Positions 16,517 through 24,292 are shown, numbered from the stretch's first letter. The stretch is DNA of 64,000 nt from Nocardioides kribbensis (GCF_015070375.1 NZ_JADCLL010000009.1:140583-204582), one strand, 5' to 3'. The notes: a model not told the origin generated them from the sequence alone. Translations and numbers: made by a program.

Positions 16517-17306
16517 GGGCCACCGCCTCGGTCTCGTTGAGCACCCGGCGCACGGTCATCAGGTCGCGGAAGGAGCGCCAGCCGTCGCTGACGACGTTGA
16601 ACCGGCTACCAGCGTCGTTCGACCAGCTCACCGGCAGCTCGGCCACCACGGCATCGGTCCGCTGGATGCGGGCGATCAGCTCGACGTCGAAGGCGTAGCC
16701 CTGCAGGCGCATGGTGCCGAAGACCCGCCGGGCCAACGCGCCGTCGAGCATCTTGAATCCGCACTGGGTGTCGGGCATCGGGCCGACGATGGTCGTGGCC
16801 ACGCGGTTGAAGGCCCGGCTACCGACCTGGCGCAACAGGCTCTGGGGCACCTCGATGCTCGCGCCGATGGCCCGCCGGCTCCCGATGACGGCGTCGTGAC
16901 CACCGCGCACCATCTGCATCCCGTCCAGCAATGCACTCGGCGGCGTCGACAGGTCGGCGTCGCAGTAGGCGACGACGGCGGCCCTGGTCTCCAGCACACC
17001 GCGCCTGACAGCCGCGCCCTTGCCCCGCTCCGAGCAGCTGACCAGACGGAGGTCGAGCCGGTCGCGGAAGCGCTCCAGCACGTCGGCGGTCCCGTCGGTG
17101 CATCCGTTGTCGACGACGACCACGGACACGGAGAAGGGCGCGTCGGCCAGAGCCACGGCGATCTCGTCGAGGGTGGCGCCCAGGCGCAGCTCCTCGTTGA
17201 GCACCGGGATGACGACCTCGAGGTCGGCCACGGAGGAGGAGCGCAGTCCCGGACCGCGTCCGGATCGCCCCTCGTCAGGGCGCACTCGCCCAGCGGTGAT
17301 GCTCAT
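16509..17306 (-). CDS. GT2 glycosyltransferase, polyprenol-phosphate sugar synthase-like
   Basis: 265-residue GT-A enzyme: LEVVIPVLNEE at 29-39, VVVVDNGCTDGTADVL near 62-77, then the metal-binding YCDADLSTPPS (DAD 116-118) and the late block DTQCGFKML. This pattern is that of dolichyl-phosphate beta-glucosyltransferase (ALG5)-type enzymes, which load a sugar onto polyprenyl phosphate for use by GT-C transferases. There is no membrane domain. Start ATG 17306 is chosen because it follows a purine-rich ribosome site (GGGGGGATC) and precedes the catalytic fold by a normal distance; the longer frame to 17648 has no such site. It is the first gene of the minus-strand operon, reading out of the 0.6-kb regulatory gap. 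Confidence 0.85.
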   Translation of the reverse strand: MSITAGRVRPDEGRSGRGPGLRSSSVADLEVVIPVLNEELRLGATLDEIAVALADAPFSVSVVVVDNGCTDGTADVLERFRDRLDLRLVSCSERGKGAAVRRGVLETRAAVVAYCDADLSTPPSALLDGMQMVRGGHDAVIGSRRAIGASIEVPQSLLRQVGSRAFNRVATTIVGPMPDTQCGFKMLDGALARRVFGTMRLQGYAFDVELIARIQRTDAVVAELPVSWSNDAGSRFNVVSDGWRSFRDLMTVRRVLNETEAVARA

Positions 17307-17852
17307 GTGATCCCCCCAGATCGATCTGAAGGATCCGCGCGGTGATGCCCGGTCGCTGCCCGGCCGCCTCGGATCCGTCCACAGGAGAACACGACTCGCA
17401 AAGCAAAGCCAGTCCGGACCGAGCCCTTCGCGCATCCTCCGATCGGCCGAGAATTTTCTAGTCCGACACGTGAGATGCATCATCGAACGCACGACATCGC
17501 GCCATCCTCGGGCGCTCCGGCCCCGCTCACGGGTGGCGTCGGCCGGGGCGTTCGTCACCCGTCTCAGGCCTCTGACCTGCGATGGAGGCCGGCCCGAGAC
17601 CGGCGCACCGAGTGCGTCGGGGCCTCGCTCACCCCCGCGCACCGCCACTGCGACCCGCTCGACGCGCCGGTGAACGGGGCGTGACAGGCGGGCGCGGGAA
17701 ACCTGGCGTTAACCAAAAGTCCACTACGTGATTTAACCGACGATTGCCATAGTCGATCGGACATTTGTACAGTCCATCCCGACCTGGGGTTCTGGTGCGG
17801 CACCGTCGCCGCCCCCCCGGTCCACTGATCGTCGCAACCGGGGGGAAAGACG
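17307..17852. other. Divergent regulatory region of the polysaccharide locus
   Basis: 546 bp without a credible gene on either strand; the short frames here have atypical composition. It is clearly AT-richer at 17400-17480 and 17700-17780 than the surrounding DNA. Both divergent glycan operons start from it. A GTTAA...TTAAC pair (17708-17735) lies just upstream of the plus-strand promoter and may be a regulator site. Confidence 0.6.
17744..17773 (+). promoter_or_regulatory. Sigma-70-type promoter for the plus-strand glycan operon
   Basis: TTGCCA (17744-17749) and TACAGT (17768-17773) are separated by 18 bp, close to the primary sigma consensus. Transcription would begin near 17780, giving a leader of about 70 nt before the first ATG. 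Confidence 0.5.
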
Positions 17853-17918
17853 ATGTCACTCACTACTGCTGTGCCCACGCACGGCACGTCCACCACGCGC
17901 CGCGAGCGACGCCCGTGA
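17853..17918 (+). CDS. 21-codon leader ORF overlapping the GT2 start
   Basis: ATG 17853 is preceded by a strong ribosome site (GGGGGGAAAG, 17840-17849), better than anything in front of the downstream gene. It encodes 21 residues beginning MSLTTAVPTHGTSTTRRERRP and stops at TGA 17916-17918. That stop overlaps a GTG (GTGA) that opens the GT2 frame. The peptide looks exactly like a cytoplasmic tail (Thr-rich, then Arg-rich) that should precede the first GT2 helix. It is either a translationally coupled leader peptide, or the true N-terminus of the GT2 separated by a one-base frameshift or sequence error. Confidence 0.55.
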   Translation: MSLTTAVPTHGTSTTRRERRP

Positions 17919-19165
17919 CGGCGCTCGTCGTCCTGGTCGTGGTCGTGGCCGTCGCGCTCACGACGATCTCCGCGGCCACCTTGTGGTGGATGATGCACGC
18001 CTGGGGCTCGCCCGAGGCCTACGAGTCCATCAACGCTCCGCGCACCGACCGGCCGGGGCTGTCCTTCAGCCTGATCATGCCGTGCCGCGACGAGAGCGAG
18101 CGCGTGATGGCGGAGACCGTCCGTCGCCTGCTGGCCCAGGACCATCCTGACTTCGAGGTCTTCATCAGTCTCGGCCACGACGACGAGGCGACCATCGAGG
18201 CGGCTCGGCGCATCGCGGCCCGTGACCCGCGCGTGCACATCGCGATCAACCACGACGAGCACAAGAACAAGCCGCGCCAGCTCAACAGCACCCTGCAGGA
18301 GTGCTCCGGTGACGTCGTCGGCATCATCGACGCGGAGTCGCTCACCGCTCCCGGCCTGCTGCGTCACGTCGACCACACCTTCCGACGCGAAGGCGCCGAC
18401 GTCGTGCAGGGGGCCGTGCACCTCATGAACCTGCGCAGCCGGTGGTTCAGCCTGCGCAACTGCCTGGAGTACCGGATCTGGTTCCGCTCGCGCCTGCACG
18501 GTCACGCCGACAACGGCTTCGTGCCTCTGGGCGGCAACACCGTCTTCATCCGTCGCGCGCTGCTCGAGGAGGTCGGGGGCTGGGACGGCGACTGCCTCGC
18601 CGAGGACTGCGAGATCGGCGTCCGGCTCTCCGTGCTGGGCAAGAAGACCGTCTGCGTCTACGAGCCCGCCCTAGTCACGCAGGAGGAGACCCCCGACACC
18701 GTCGCCGCGTTCGTCAAGCAGCGCACGCGGTGGGCGCTCGGCTTCATGCAGGTCATGGCCAAGGGCGAGTGGCGCAAGCTCCCCACGCGCCGGCAGCGGG
18801 TCCGGGCGCTCTGGCTGCTGAGCCAGCAGTACACGGTGGCCTTCGCCGGGCTGGTGCTGCCCCTCGCGGTGGCTTCGGCCATCATCGGGGGCCTGCCGAT
18901 CCTCGCCGTGCTGATCGCCTTCGCCCCGCTCGCGCCGGCCCTGATGACGATCGCCTTCGAGATCATCGTGCTCCACGAGTTCGGCCGCGACCTCCAGGTG
19001 CGCATCCGCGCCCTGGACTACGTGTGGCTCGTGGTCTCGACGCCGTTCTACCAGCTCCTGCTGGCCGCGGCCTCCCTGCGCGCTGTCGGCAAGTACTGGA
19101 GCGGCAACTTCTCCTGGGAGAAGACCAGCCACGTGGGTGCGCACCTCGAGGAGGTGGCGGCATGA
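17915..19165 (+). CDS. Processive membrane GT2 glycosyltransferase (cellulose/hyaluronan synthase-like)
   Basis: 416 residues from GTG 17915. One N-terminal helix (3-24) is followed by a cytoplasmic GT-A domain, then three to four C-terminal helices (~305-395). Catalytic signatures of processive GT2 enzymes are complete: GHDDEA near 88-93, the DAES metal site (139-142), CLAEDCEIG with the base (Glu230-Asp231), and QRTRW (269-273). Such enzymes polymerise a sugar and extrude the chain through their own membrane channel. Product unknown: no BcsB, PilZ or other accessory domain is seen. The start is uncertain (see the leader ORF); a longer in-frame extension to 17765 lacks a ribosome site. It overlaps the next gene by ATGA. 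Confidence 0.85.
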   Translation: MTALVVLVVVVAVALTTISAATLWWMMHAWGSPEAYESINAPRTDRPGLSFSLIMPCRDESERVMAETVRRLLAQDHPDFEVFISLGHDDEATIEAARRIAARDPRVHIAINHDEHKNKPRQLNSTLQECSGDVVGIIDAESLTAPGLLRHVDHTFRREGADVVQGAVHLMNLRSRWFSLRNCLEYRIWFRSRLHGHADNGFVPLGGNTVFIRRALLEEVGGWDGDCLAEDCEIGVRLSVLGKKTVCVYEPALVTQEETPDTVAAFVKQRTRWALGFMQVMAKGEWRKLPTRRQRVRALWLLSQQYTVAFAGLVLPLAVASAIIGGLPILAVLIAFAPLAPALMTIAFEIIVLHEFGRDLQVRIRALDYVWLVVSTPFYQLLLAAASLRAVGKYWSGNFSWEKTSHVGAHLEEVAA

Positions 19166-20811
19166 GCCTCCTCGAAGGCCGCCACCTCGCCCCGGTGCCC
19201 ACCGGCCCCGTGGCCCGCCCGTCCGACGCACCGGAGACGCCGGGCTCGCTCCGCCGTCGCGGCGGGCTCGGTCGCCGGCCGGGCCCAGCCGTCTGGGTCG
19301 GTCTCGCCGTGGCCCTGGTCGCCCTGGTCCACGTGGCCAACCTCAACGGGTGGCCGGCCTACTTCGACGACGAGGGCACCTACGTCGCTCAGGCCTGGGC
19401 CGTCTACCAGGGCGACCTGGCCCACTACACCTACTGGTACGACCACCCGCCGGCCGGCTGGCTGCAGCTGGCCTCGTTCCTCGGCCTGCCGACCCTCGTC
19501 GGCGTGGAGCCCAGCATCACCGTGGCGCGCTACGTCATGGTGCTCTACACCGTCGTGACCGCGCTACTGGTCTACCGCCTGGGCCGCAACCTCGGCCTCC
19601 GGCGCGGCTTCTCCCTGGGCGCGATGCTGCTGTGGGGACTCTCGCCGCTCGTGGTCTTCGAGGGACGCCAGGTCATGCTCGACAACCTGACGCTCCCCTG
19701 GGTCGTGGGGGCGATGGCCCTGGTCACCAGCCCGCGTCGCAACCTGTGGCAGTACGTCGGAGCCGGCGTCTGCTTCGGCGTCGCCGTGCTCACCAAGGAG
19801 ACGGCCGTGCTCGCCGCACCGGCGCTCCTGGTCGGCCTGTGGGCCTACGCCTACCGACCCACGCGTGCCTTCGGCGTGGTCGGCGCGCTGATGGCGAGCG
19901 GTCTCGTCATCGGCCTGTACCCGCTCTACGCGCTCCTGAAGCTCGAGCTGTTCGCCGGCCCCGACCACGTGTCGGTCCAGGACGCCGTGCTGTTCCAGCT
20001 CGTCGACCGCGGCGGCTCCGGCAACTTCTGGCAGGTGGGGAGCGACGCCTACACCGTCCTCGACAGCTGGCTGTTCTACGACGAGCTCCTCCCGATCGGC
20101 GGCGTCGTCGCCGGCCTGGTGTGCCTGGCCGTGCCGCGGCTGCGCTGCGTCGGCGTCCTCGTGACCACGATGGCGGTCGTGGCGCTGCGACCCGGCGGCT
20201 ACATGCCCGTCATGTACGTCATCGGCGTGCTGCCCTTCGCCGCCGTCGCGATCGCCGGGATCGCCGACCGCGCGACCACGGCGGTGGCCTCGCGCGGCCC
20301 GCGCCTGCGGCTGGCCGGGCGCGCCGGCCTGGTGGCAGCACTCCTCGCGGTCGTGGCCTGGACCGGCCCGACCCACGCCGACCGCATCGAGCTCGCTCTG
20401 ACCGACGAGGGCACCGAGCCCTACGACTCGGCCGTCGCGTGGATGGACGCCAACCTCGAGCGCGACACCAGGATCGCCGCGAGCGACTCCTACTGGAGCA
20501 CCCTGGTCAACCTCGGGTGGTCCTCCGACGGCTGGTCCGGCCCCATCTGGGCCTACAAGCTCGACGGTGACCCCATCGCCCGGAGGGCCAACCTGCCCGA
20601 CGGGTGGCGCTCGGTCGACTACCTCGTGCTCGACCGCACCATCCTCGACTCCCGACTCACGCTGGAGTCCAAGCCCCAGCTCTCGCGGGCCATCCGTCAC
20701 AGCGAGCCCGTGGCGGAGTGGGGCGAGCGCTCGACCCTGGTGCAGATCCGCAGGGTCGTCGACGGCCCGGCCCAGACCAAGCTCTACGACGTGTGGCGGA
20801 GGGCCCAGTGA
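19162..20811 (+). CDS. PMT/ArnT-like membrane glycosyltransferase (GT39/GT83 type)
   Basis: 549-residue polytopic GT-C protein. After a cytoplasmic tail of ~45 residues and the first helix, the loop reads WPAYFDDEGTYVAQAWAVYQ with the acidic motif at 69-71, followed by YDHPPAGWLQLAS (His-Pro-Pro). About ten more helices and a ~130-residue soluble C-terminal domain follow. Start ATG 19162 overlaps the GT2 stop and has a GAGGAGG ribosome site at 19149-19155. It is a paralogue in layout of the gene at 13478. Expected to transfer a sugar from a polyprenyl-phosphate donor, probably supplied by the next gene, to an extracytoplasmic acceptor. Confidence 0.83.
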   Translation: MSLLEGRHLAPVPTGPVARPSDAPETPGSLRRRGGLGRRPGPAVWVGLAVALVALVHVANLNGWPAYFDDEGTYVAQAWAVYQGDLAHYTYWYDHPPAGWLQLASFLGLPTLVGVEPSITVARYVMVLYTVVTALLVYRLGRNLGLRRGFSLGAMLLWGLSPLVVFEGRQVMLDNLTLPWVVGAMALVTSPRRNLWQYVGAGVCFGVAVLTKETAVLAAPALLVGLWAYAYRPTRAFGVVGALMASGLVIGLYPLYALLKLELFAGPDHVSVQDAVLFQLVDRGGSGNFWQVGSDAYTVLDSWLFYDELLPIGGVVAGLVCLAVPRLRCVGVLVTTMAVVALRPGGYMPVMYVIGVLPFAAVAIAGIADRATTAVASRGPRLRLAGRAGLVAALLAVVAWTGPTHADRIELALTDEGTEPYDSAVAWMDANLERDTRIAASDSYWSTLVNLGWSSDGWSGPIWAYKLDGDPIARRANLPDGWRSVDYLVLDRTILDSRLTLESKPQLSRAIRHSEPVAEWGERSTLVQIRRVVDGPAQTKLYDVWRRAQ

Positions 20812-22034
20812 GCACGATCGACCTCAAGGACGACCCCAGGATCGCGGCGTCGGTCGCGCCTCGACGCGACCAGGGTCCGGCGGTCCGTCCGACGACCTCG
20901 GTGGTCGTGCCGACCTACAACGAGCAGGACAACGTCGTGCCGCTCGTGCTGGCCCTGCAGGAGGTGCTCGGTCGCGACGGCCGGCACGAGGTGGTCTTCG
21001 TCGACGACTCCGACGACGCCACGCCCGACGTCGTCCGCGCCGTCTCCCGCGAGGTCGACCTGCCGGTCAGGCTGGTGCACCGCGCCGTGGGCCAGCGCCA
21101 GGGCGGGCTCGGGGGCGCGGTGATCGCGGGCATCCGGGCCAGCAGCGCCGAGACCGTGGTCGTCATGGACGGCGACCTGCAGCACCCGCCCGCCACGGTG
21201 CCTCTGCTCGTGGCGGCCCTCCGGGGCCACGACGTCGCCGTCGCGTCCCGCTACTGCGAGGACGGCGGTGCCGACGGGCTCGCCGGCGGGCTGCGCCACG
21301 CGGTCAGCCGGGCGTCGACGTGGTCCGCCAAGGCGCTGTTCCCCCGGCGACTGCGCGACTGCACCGACCCGATGACGGGGTTCTTCGCGGTGCGGCGCAG
21401 CGCGCTGGACGTGGACCGGCTCGAGCCCATGGGCTTCAAGATCCTGCTGGAGATCCTCGCGCGCCACCCTCTGCGGGTCACCGAGGTGCCCTTCGAGTTC
21501 GGCGAGCGCCACGCGGGTGAGTCGAAGGCCGACCTGCGCCAGGGGCTCCTCTTCGTGCGCCAGCTGCTCAACCTCAGGGCCGGTCGCATGGTGCGCTTCG
21601 GTCTGGTCGGACTCACGGGTCTCGCGGTCAACCTGGCGTGCATGGCGCTGCTGCTGGCCGTCGGTGTCCACTACCTGCCGGCGAGCGTGCTCGCCACCGA
21701 GGTCGCCATCGTCAGCAACTTCCTCCTGCAGGAGCGGTTCGTCTTCGGCGACCGACGCGGGTCCTCGTCGCGGCGACGCAGGGCGTGGCAGGCCGTGCTG
21801 TTCAACAACGTGGAGCAGCTGGTGCGCCTCCCCCTCCTCGTGCTCGCCGTCGGCGTTCTCGGCGCAGGCGAGCTCGCTTCGCAGGCGGGCCTGATCGTCC
21901 TGGCCTTCGCGGGGCGGTACGCCTTCATGAGCCGGGTGGTCTACCCCCAGCGGGCCTCAGGCGTCCTCGTCGTGCTGCGCCGGCGGTCCGGCCGGCGGCC
22001 GGTCGCCGCCCCGGTGGACGAGCTCGTCGGCTGA
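20808..22034 (+). CDS. DPM1-type GT2 fused to a GtrA membrane domain
   Basis: 408 residues, two domains. Residues ~30-235 are a GT2 of the dolichol-phosphate mannose synthase type: TSVVVPTYNEQDNV, VFVDDSDDATPDVV, the metal site VVVMDGDLQHPP (Asp121/Asp123) and DPMTGFFAVRRSAL. Residues ~260-395 are a GtrA domain of four helices (MVRFGLVGLTGLAVNLA, then VAIVSNFLLQERFVF). Such fusions make polyprenyl-phosphate sugars and help present or flip them. Start GTG 20808 overlaps the PMT gene stop (GTGA), so synthesis is coupled to its likely consumer. The sugar may be mannose or glucose; sequence alone does not decide. Confidence 0.88.
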   Translation: MSTIDLKDDPRIAASVAPRRDQGPAVRPTTSVVVPTYNEQDNVVPLVLALQEVLGRDGRHEVVFVDDSDDATPDVVRAVSREVDLPVRLVHRAVGQRQGGLGGAVIAGIRASSAETVVVMDGDLQHPPATVPLLVAALRGHDVAVASRYCEDGGADGLAGGLRHAVSRASTWSAKALFPRRLRDCTDPMTGFFAVRRSALDVDRLEPMGFKILLEILARHPLRVTEVPFEFGERHAGESKADLRQGLLFVRQLLNLRAGRMVRFGLVGLTGLAVNLACMALLLAVGVHYLPASVLATEVAIVSNFLLQERFVFGDRRGSSSRRRRAWQAVLFNNVEQLVRLPLLVLAVGVLGAGELASQAGLIVLAFAGRYAFMSRVVYPQRASGVLVVLRRRSGRRPVAAPVDELVG

Positions 22035-22046
22035 CGTCCCCTGGCC

Positions 22047-22079
22047 GAGGGCCGGTCGGCGTACGACGGGCCGGCCCTC
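22047..22079. terminator. Terminator between the glycan operon and the STAS gene
   Basis: A 9-bp perfect stem (22047-22055 GAGGGCCGG, 22071-22079 CCGGCCCTC) with a 15-nt loop. It lies in the 43-nt convergent gap and reaches into the STAS stop codon. Confidence 0.5.
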
Positions 22080-22461
22080 AGGCCGACGCGAAGACCGCGG
22101 TGGTGCCGGCGCGCTGCGACGTCCGCTCGAACGTGGCGCTCGCGCTCTCGATCACGATGCCGGCTCCCGACCTGGTGACATCGGCCCAGGTGCGCGCGAG
22201 CACCCCGAGGGCTGAGGCGTCGACGAAGGCCACGTCGGTGAGATCGAGCACGACCTGACGACAACCCGACGCCAGTGCGTCGCCGACGGCTCGTCGGATG
22301 GACGCAGCGGTGAACGCGTCGAGGTCACCGGCGTATCGCAGCGAGCAGAGGCCGGGCTGCGTCAGCAGGTGGGTGAGGATCACGGGGAGCACCTGACCGG
22401 CGCCGCGGCGCCAGGGTGGTCGAGCGACCCGGGGCGGGCCCGCCTTGGACGGCAGGACCAC
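22078..22461 (-). CDS. STAS-domain protein (anti-anti-sigma factor-like)
   Basis: 127 residues. A ~25-residue basic N-terminus leads into a STAS fold: VLDLTDVAFVDASALGVLARTW contains the conserved loop whose Ser (Ser83 in DASAL) is the position phosphorylated by anti-sigma kinases in SpoIIAA/RsbV. The first residue of the usual DSSG pair is Ala. The expected role is antagonist of a serine-kinase anti-sigma factor in a stress or developmental circuit; no such kinase is adjacent. Start GTG 22461. An internal GTG (about residue 24) would give a protein with just the STAS fold and is an alternative. It could equally be a stand-alone STAS protein with a ligand-binding role. Confidence 0.75.
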   Translation of the reverse strand: MVLPSKAGPPRVARPPWRRGAGQVLPVILTHLLTQPGLCSLRYAGDLDAFTAASIRRAVGDALASGCRQVVLDLTDVAFVDASALGVLARTWADVTRSGAGIVIESASATFERTSQRAGTTAVFASA

Positions 22462-22571
22462 GAGGTGCCTCGGGACTCCCCTGACTTTACCCGCCAGGGC
22501 CGCAGACGACCTCCACCCGAACAGGCTGGCCCTTCCGGGCTATCGGACTGGGGGTGACGCGGCGGAGCACG

Positions 22572-22751
22572 TCACGCGACGTCGCCCAGCGGGGCCTCGA
22601 CGTCCCCTGCGCCGGGCACGAGGGTGAGCCGACGGCGCGCACCCCCACGGCGTGCTGAGGAGAACGCACCCCGCAGGACCGCAGCGACAGCGATGCCCAG
22701 CGGGAGGGAGAGCGGGATCCAGGTCACGAGCAGGATCAGGACGGCGTTCAC
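22572..22751 (-). CDS. Micro-membrane protein A (59 aa)
   Basis: Unrecognised small protein that is clearly related to the one at 23399-23560. From GTG 22751: VNAVLILLVTWIPLSLPLG then AVAAVLRG, a single hydrophobic hairpin or helix of about 28 residues. A basic stretch and a short tail with LTLVPGAGD follow. The paralogue shares the start context (ATGATGAG..GTGAAC), the VL-LLV-W--LS-PLG-AVAAVLRG core and the tail (V.GD). A strong conserved hairpin sits 46 nt upstream. I prefer this GTG over an earlier frame start at 22790 because the similarity between the two copies begins exactly there. Function unknown; possibly a membrane-stress or toxin-like peptide. Confidence 0.6.
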   Translation of the reverse strand: MNAVLILLVTWIPLSLPLGIAVAAVLRGAFSSARRGGARRRLTLVPGAGDVEAPLGDVA

Positions 22752-22797
22752 CCCCTCATCATCGAGGGCGGGACAGTCGGCCCGCTGCACACGAACG

Positions 22798-22837
22798 CGC
22801 CGGAGGGTCTAGTCCGTTGTGACTAGACCCTCCGGCG
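22798..22837. promoter_or_regulatory. Conserved hairpin/operator, copy 1
   Basis: Perfect 17-bp arms (22798-22814, 22821-22837) with a 6-nt loop. The core CTAGTC-NN-TTGTGACTAG recurs in copy 2 at 23614-23639, while the outer arm bases differ. It lies 30 nt past the cupin stop and 46 nt before micro-membrane protein A. It could terminate the cupin transcript, act as an operator for the small gene, or do both. Confidence 0.55.
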
Positions 22838-22867
22838 TTCGCCCGGCACTCCGAGCGCGATCATCCC

Positions 22868-23224
22868 TCAGCTCTCGTCGTGCCGCCCGTAGTCGTCCTC
22901 GAGGCGCACGATGTCGTCCTCGCCGGTGTAGCGGCCCATCTGGATCTCCACGATCTGCAGGAGGGTGTCCTCCTCGTTCATGATCCGGTGGGCCTGCCCG
23001 ATCTCCACGTCGACGGTCTGACCCGGCCCGGCGATGATGGTCTCCCCGTCGATGACGCAGGTCGCCTTGCCGGTCACGACGAACCAGTGCTCCGCGCGGT
23101 GCTCGTGCGTCTGGTAGCTCAGCCGCGAATGCGGCTTGACGTCGATCCGCTTGACCTTGAAGCCCTCGTCCTCGTCCAGGACGTACCAGGCGCCCCAGGG
23201 CCGCTGCTCGAACTCAGATGCCAT
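22868..23224 (-). CDS. Mannose-6-phosphate isomerase type II-like cupin
   Basis: 118-residue single-domain cupin matching the isomerase domain found at the C-terminus of bifunctional ManC/AlgA. It has RPWGAWYVLDEDEGFKVKRI, then the metal-binding block LSYQTHEHRAEHWFVVTG (His-x-His...Glu...His), and a second cupin motif with PGQTVDVEIGQAHRI. It likely interconverts fructose-6-phosphate and mannose-6-phosphate, feeding GDP-mannose. That would suit the glycan locus and gmd at 29 kb. The guanylyltransferase half of ManC is absent here. It is a monocistronic gene flanked by hairpins. Start ATG 23224. A regulatory sugar-binding cupin is a less likely alternative. Confidence 0.82.
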   Translation of the reverse strand: MASEFEQRPWGAWYVLDEDEGFKVKRIDVKPHSRLSYQTHEHRAEHWFVVTGKATCVIDGETIIAGPGQTVDVEIGQAHRIMNEEDTLLQIVEIQMGRYTGEDDIVRLEDDYGRHDES

Positions 23225-23398
23225 GTCTCTCGTCCCCCCGTGCTTGCCGTCGGAGCAAGCACCGACGGCGGCGGCCGTGGTGACCGCTCACAGTAAAGGG
23301 TAAGGGCAGCAGCACGCTCGGAACGACGCCGACATCGAAACTTCATCGGCCCGTCGTTCGGGGCCGGACTGAGGAGCCCGGACGGTCGCAGCGTCCGA

Positions 23399-23560
23399 TC
23401 AGGCGACGTCCATGAGGGCACTGTCTCCGACTACGGGCACGGGCGCGAGTGAGCCGACCCGCACGCGTCCTCGCGGGCCTCGGAGCACGGCGGCCACGGC
23501 GAGGCCGAGCGGCACCGACAGCAGCATCCATCCGACGAGGAGGGCGAGGACGAGGTTCAC
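23399..23560 (-). CDS. Micro-membrane protein B (53 aa), paralogue of A
   Basis: Starts at GTG 23560 with VNLVLALLVGWMLLSVPLG, then AVAAVLRG, a short basic segment, and a tail (SLAPVPVVGDSALMDVA) similar to the end of protein A. The single hydrophobic segment covers residues 2-26. A hairpin with the same core as copy 1 lies 53 nt upstream. No function can be assigned. The conserved start context, core and tail in a tandem pair argue that both are translated rather than chance frames. Confidence 0.6.
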   Translation of the reverse strand: MNLVLALLVGWMLLSVPLGLAVAAVLRGPRGRVRVGSLAPVPVVGDSALMDVA

Positions 23561-23613
23561 ACCACGATCATCGCGGCGTCCACAGACCACGCGCACGATG
23601 CGATCGGCGCGAC

Positions 23614-23639
23614 CGCCCTAGTCATTTGTGACTAGGGCG
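23614..23639. promoter_or_regulatory. Conserved hairpin/operator, copy 2
   Basis: Perfect 11-bp arms (23614-23624, 23629-23639) with a 4-nt loop. Its core is identical to copy 1 except for the two central bases. It begins 9 nt past the stop of the 23649-23858 gene and 53 nt before micro-membrane protein B. Confidence 0.55.
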
Positions 23640-23648
23640 AGCGTCGGT

Positions 23649-23858
23649 TCAGCTGTCGTGGGTCCAGAGCAGGACGCACCCCACCACGCCCATGCCCCAG
23701 ATCGCCAGGACCGGGACGTCCCCGGTGTTCAGTCCGTGGGACTCGTCGAACGCCCAGAACGACTCCCCCGCCCACGGGCCGTGACCCGCGAGCAGCAGAA
23801 GCGCCAGGACGGTCAGGGCGAGGAAGAAACCGACCGCCAGAAGACGCCGCACCGGCAC
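23649..23858 (-). CDS. Small two-helix membrane protein (69 aa)
   Basis: From GTG 23858: a basic start (VPVRR), a first helix (LLAVGFFLALTVLALLLLAG), an external loop with GPWAGESFWAFDESHGLN, and a second helix (VPVLAIWGMGVVGCVLLW). It begins 20 nt after DUF2516 and is probably co-transcribed. I do not recognise a family. In mycobacteria the gene after the DUF2516 gene is also a small envelope protein, so the position is comparable even if homology is unproven. An upstream start at 24023 would overlap DUF2516 and has no hydrophobic logic. Confidence 0.55.
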   Translation of the reverse strand: MPVRRLLAVGFFLALTVLALLLLAGHGPWAGESFWAFDESHGLNTGDVPVLAIWGMGVVGCVLLWTHDS

Positions 23859-23878
23859 AGCGTAGAGGCCGGAGCGTC

Positions 23879-24169
23879 TCACCGCCTGGTCAACGAGAGC
23901 AGCGCAGGCCGCACGTCGGCGAGGTAGACCAGCGCCGCGATGAGGAAGATCAGGTTGAGGAACGAGATGGGCGAGCCCAGCAGGAGCACGTTGACCGCCA
24001 CGCCGATGCCGAGGATCAGGCACCAGGCCGGCTTGGTCAGCTTGCCGGCCGCCTCGTAGGCCTCGCCGGAGAACATCAGCGCGTTGACGAAGGTGAAGAT
24101 CTTCACCACGAGGATCACGAAGGCCACGACGAGGTAGAAGTTGAGCTCGAGCTCGGTCACGTTGGGCAC
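23879..24169 (-). CDS. DUF2516 family membrane protein
   Basis: 96 residues, three hydrophobic segments: LNFYLVVAFVILVVKIFTFVNALMF, KPAWCLILGIGVAVNVLLLG and FLNLIFLIAALVYLADVRPAL. The ending YLADVRPAL and the N-terminal pattern are those of DUF2516, an actinobacterial family of unknown function. It follows the hbhA-like gene, the same order as regulator - hbhA - DUF2516 in mycobacteria. Start GTG 24169. It is separated from hbhA by a strong terminator, so it probably depends on a separate promoter or read-through. Confidence 0.8.
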   Translation of the reverse strand: MPNVTELELNFYLVVAFVILVVKIFTFVNALMFSGEAYEAAGKLTKPAWCLILGIGVAVNVLLLGSPISFLNLIFLIAALVYLADVRPALLSLTRR

Positions 24170-24204
24170 GCCCCGAGCCTAGCCAACGACGCCCTGCCCA
24201 CCGA

Positions 24205-24246
24205 ACGACGAGACCCCCGGGCCAGCGGGCCCGGGGGTCTCGTCGT
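24205..24246 (-). terminator. Terminator after the HbhA-like gene
   Basis: A 19-bp perfect stem (24205-24223, 24228-24246) with a 4-nt loop, 47 nt past the hbhA-like stop. It is one of the longest perfect hairpins in the window. Confidence 0.8.
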
Positions 24247-24292
24247 CGTGCGTGAGTCAGAACAGCATCAGCTGGTCGTCGTCGGGGTCTCT

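Noticed and set aside
17564..18505. 313-codon minus-strand frame across the divergent glycan promoter
   Set aside because: Antisense to the processive GT2 and passing through the promoter; no motif.
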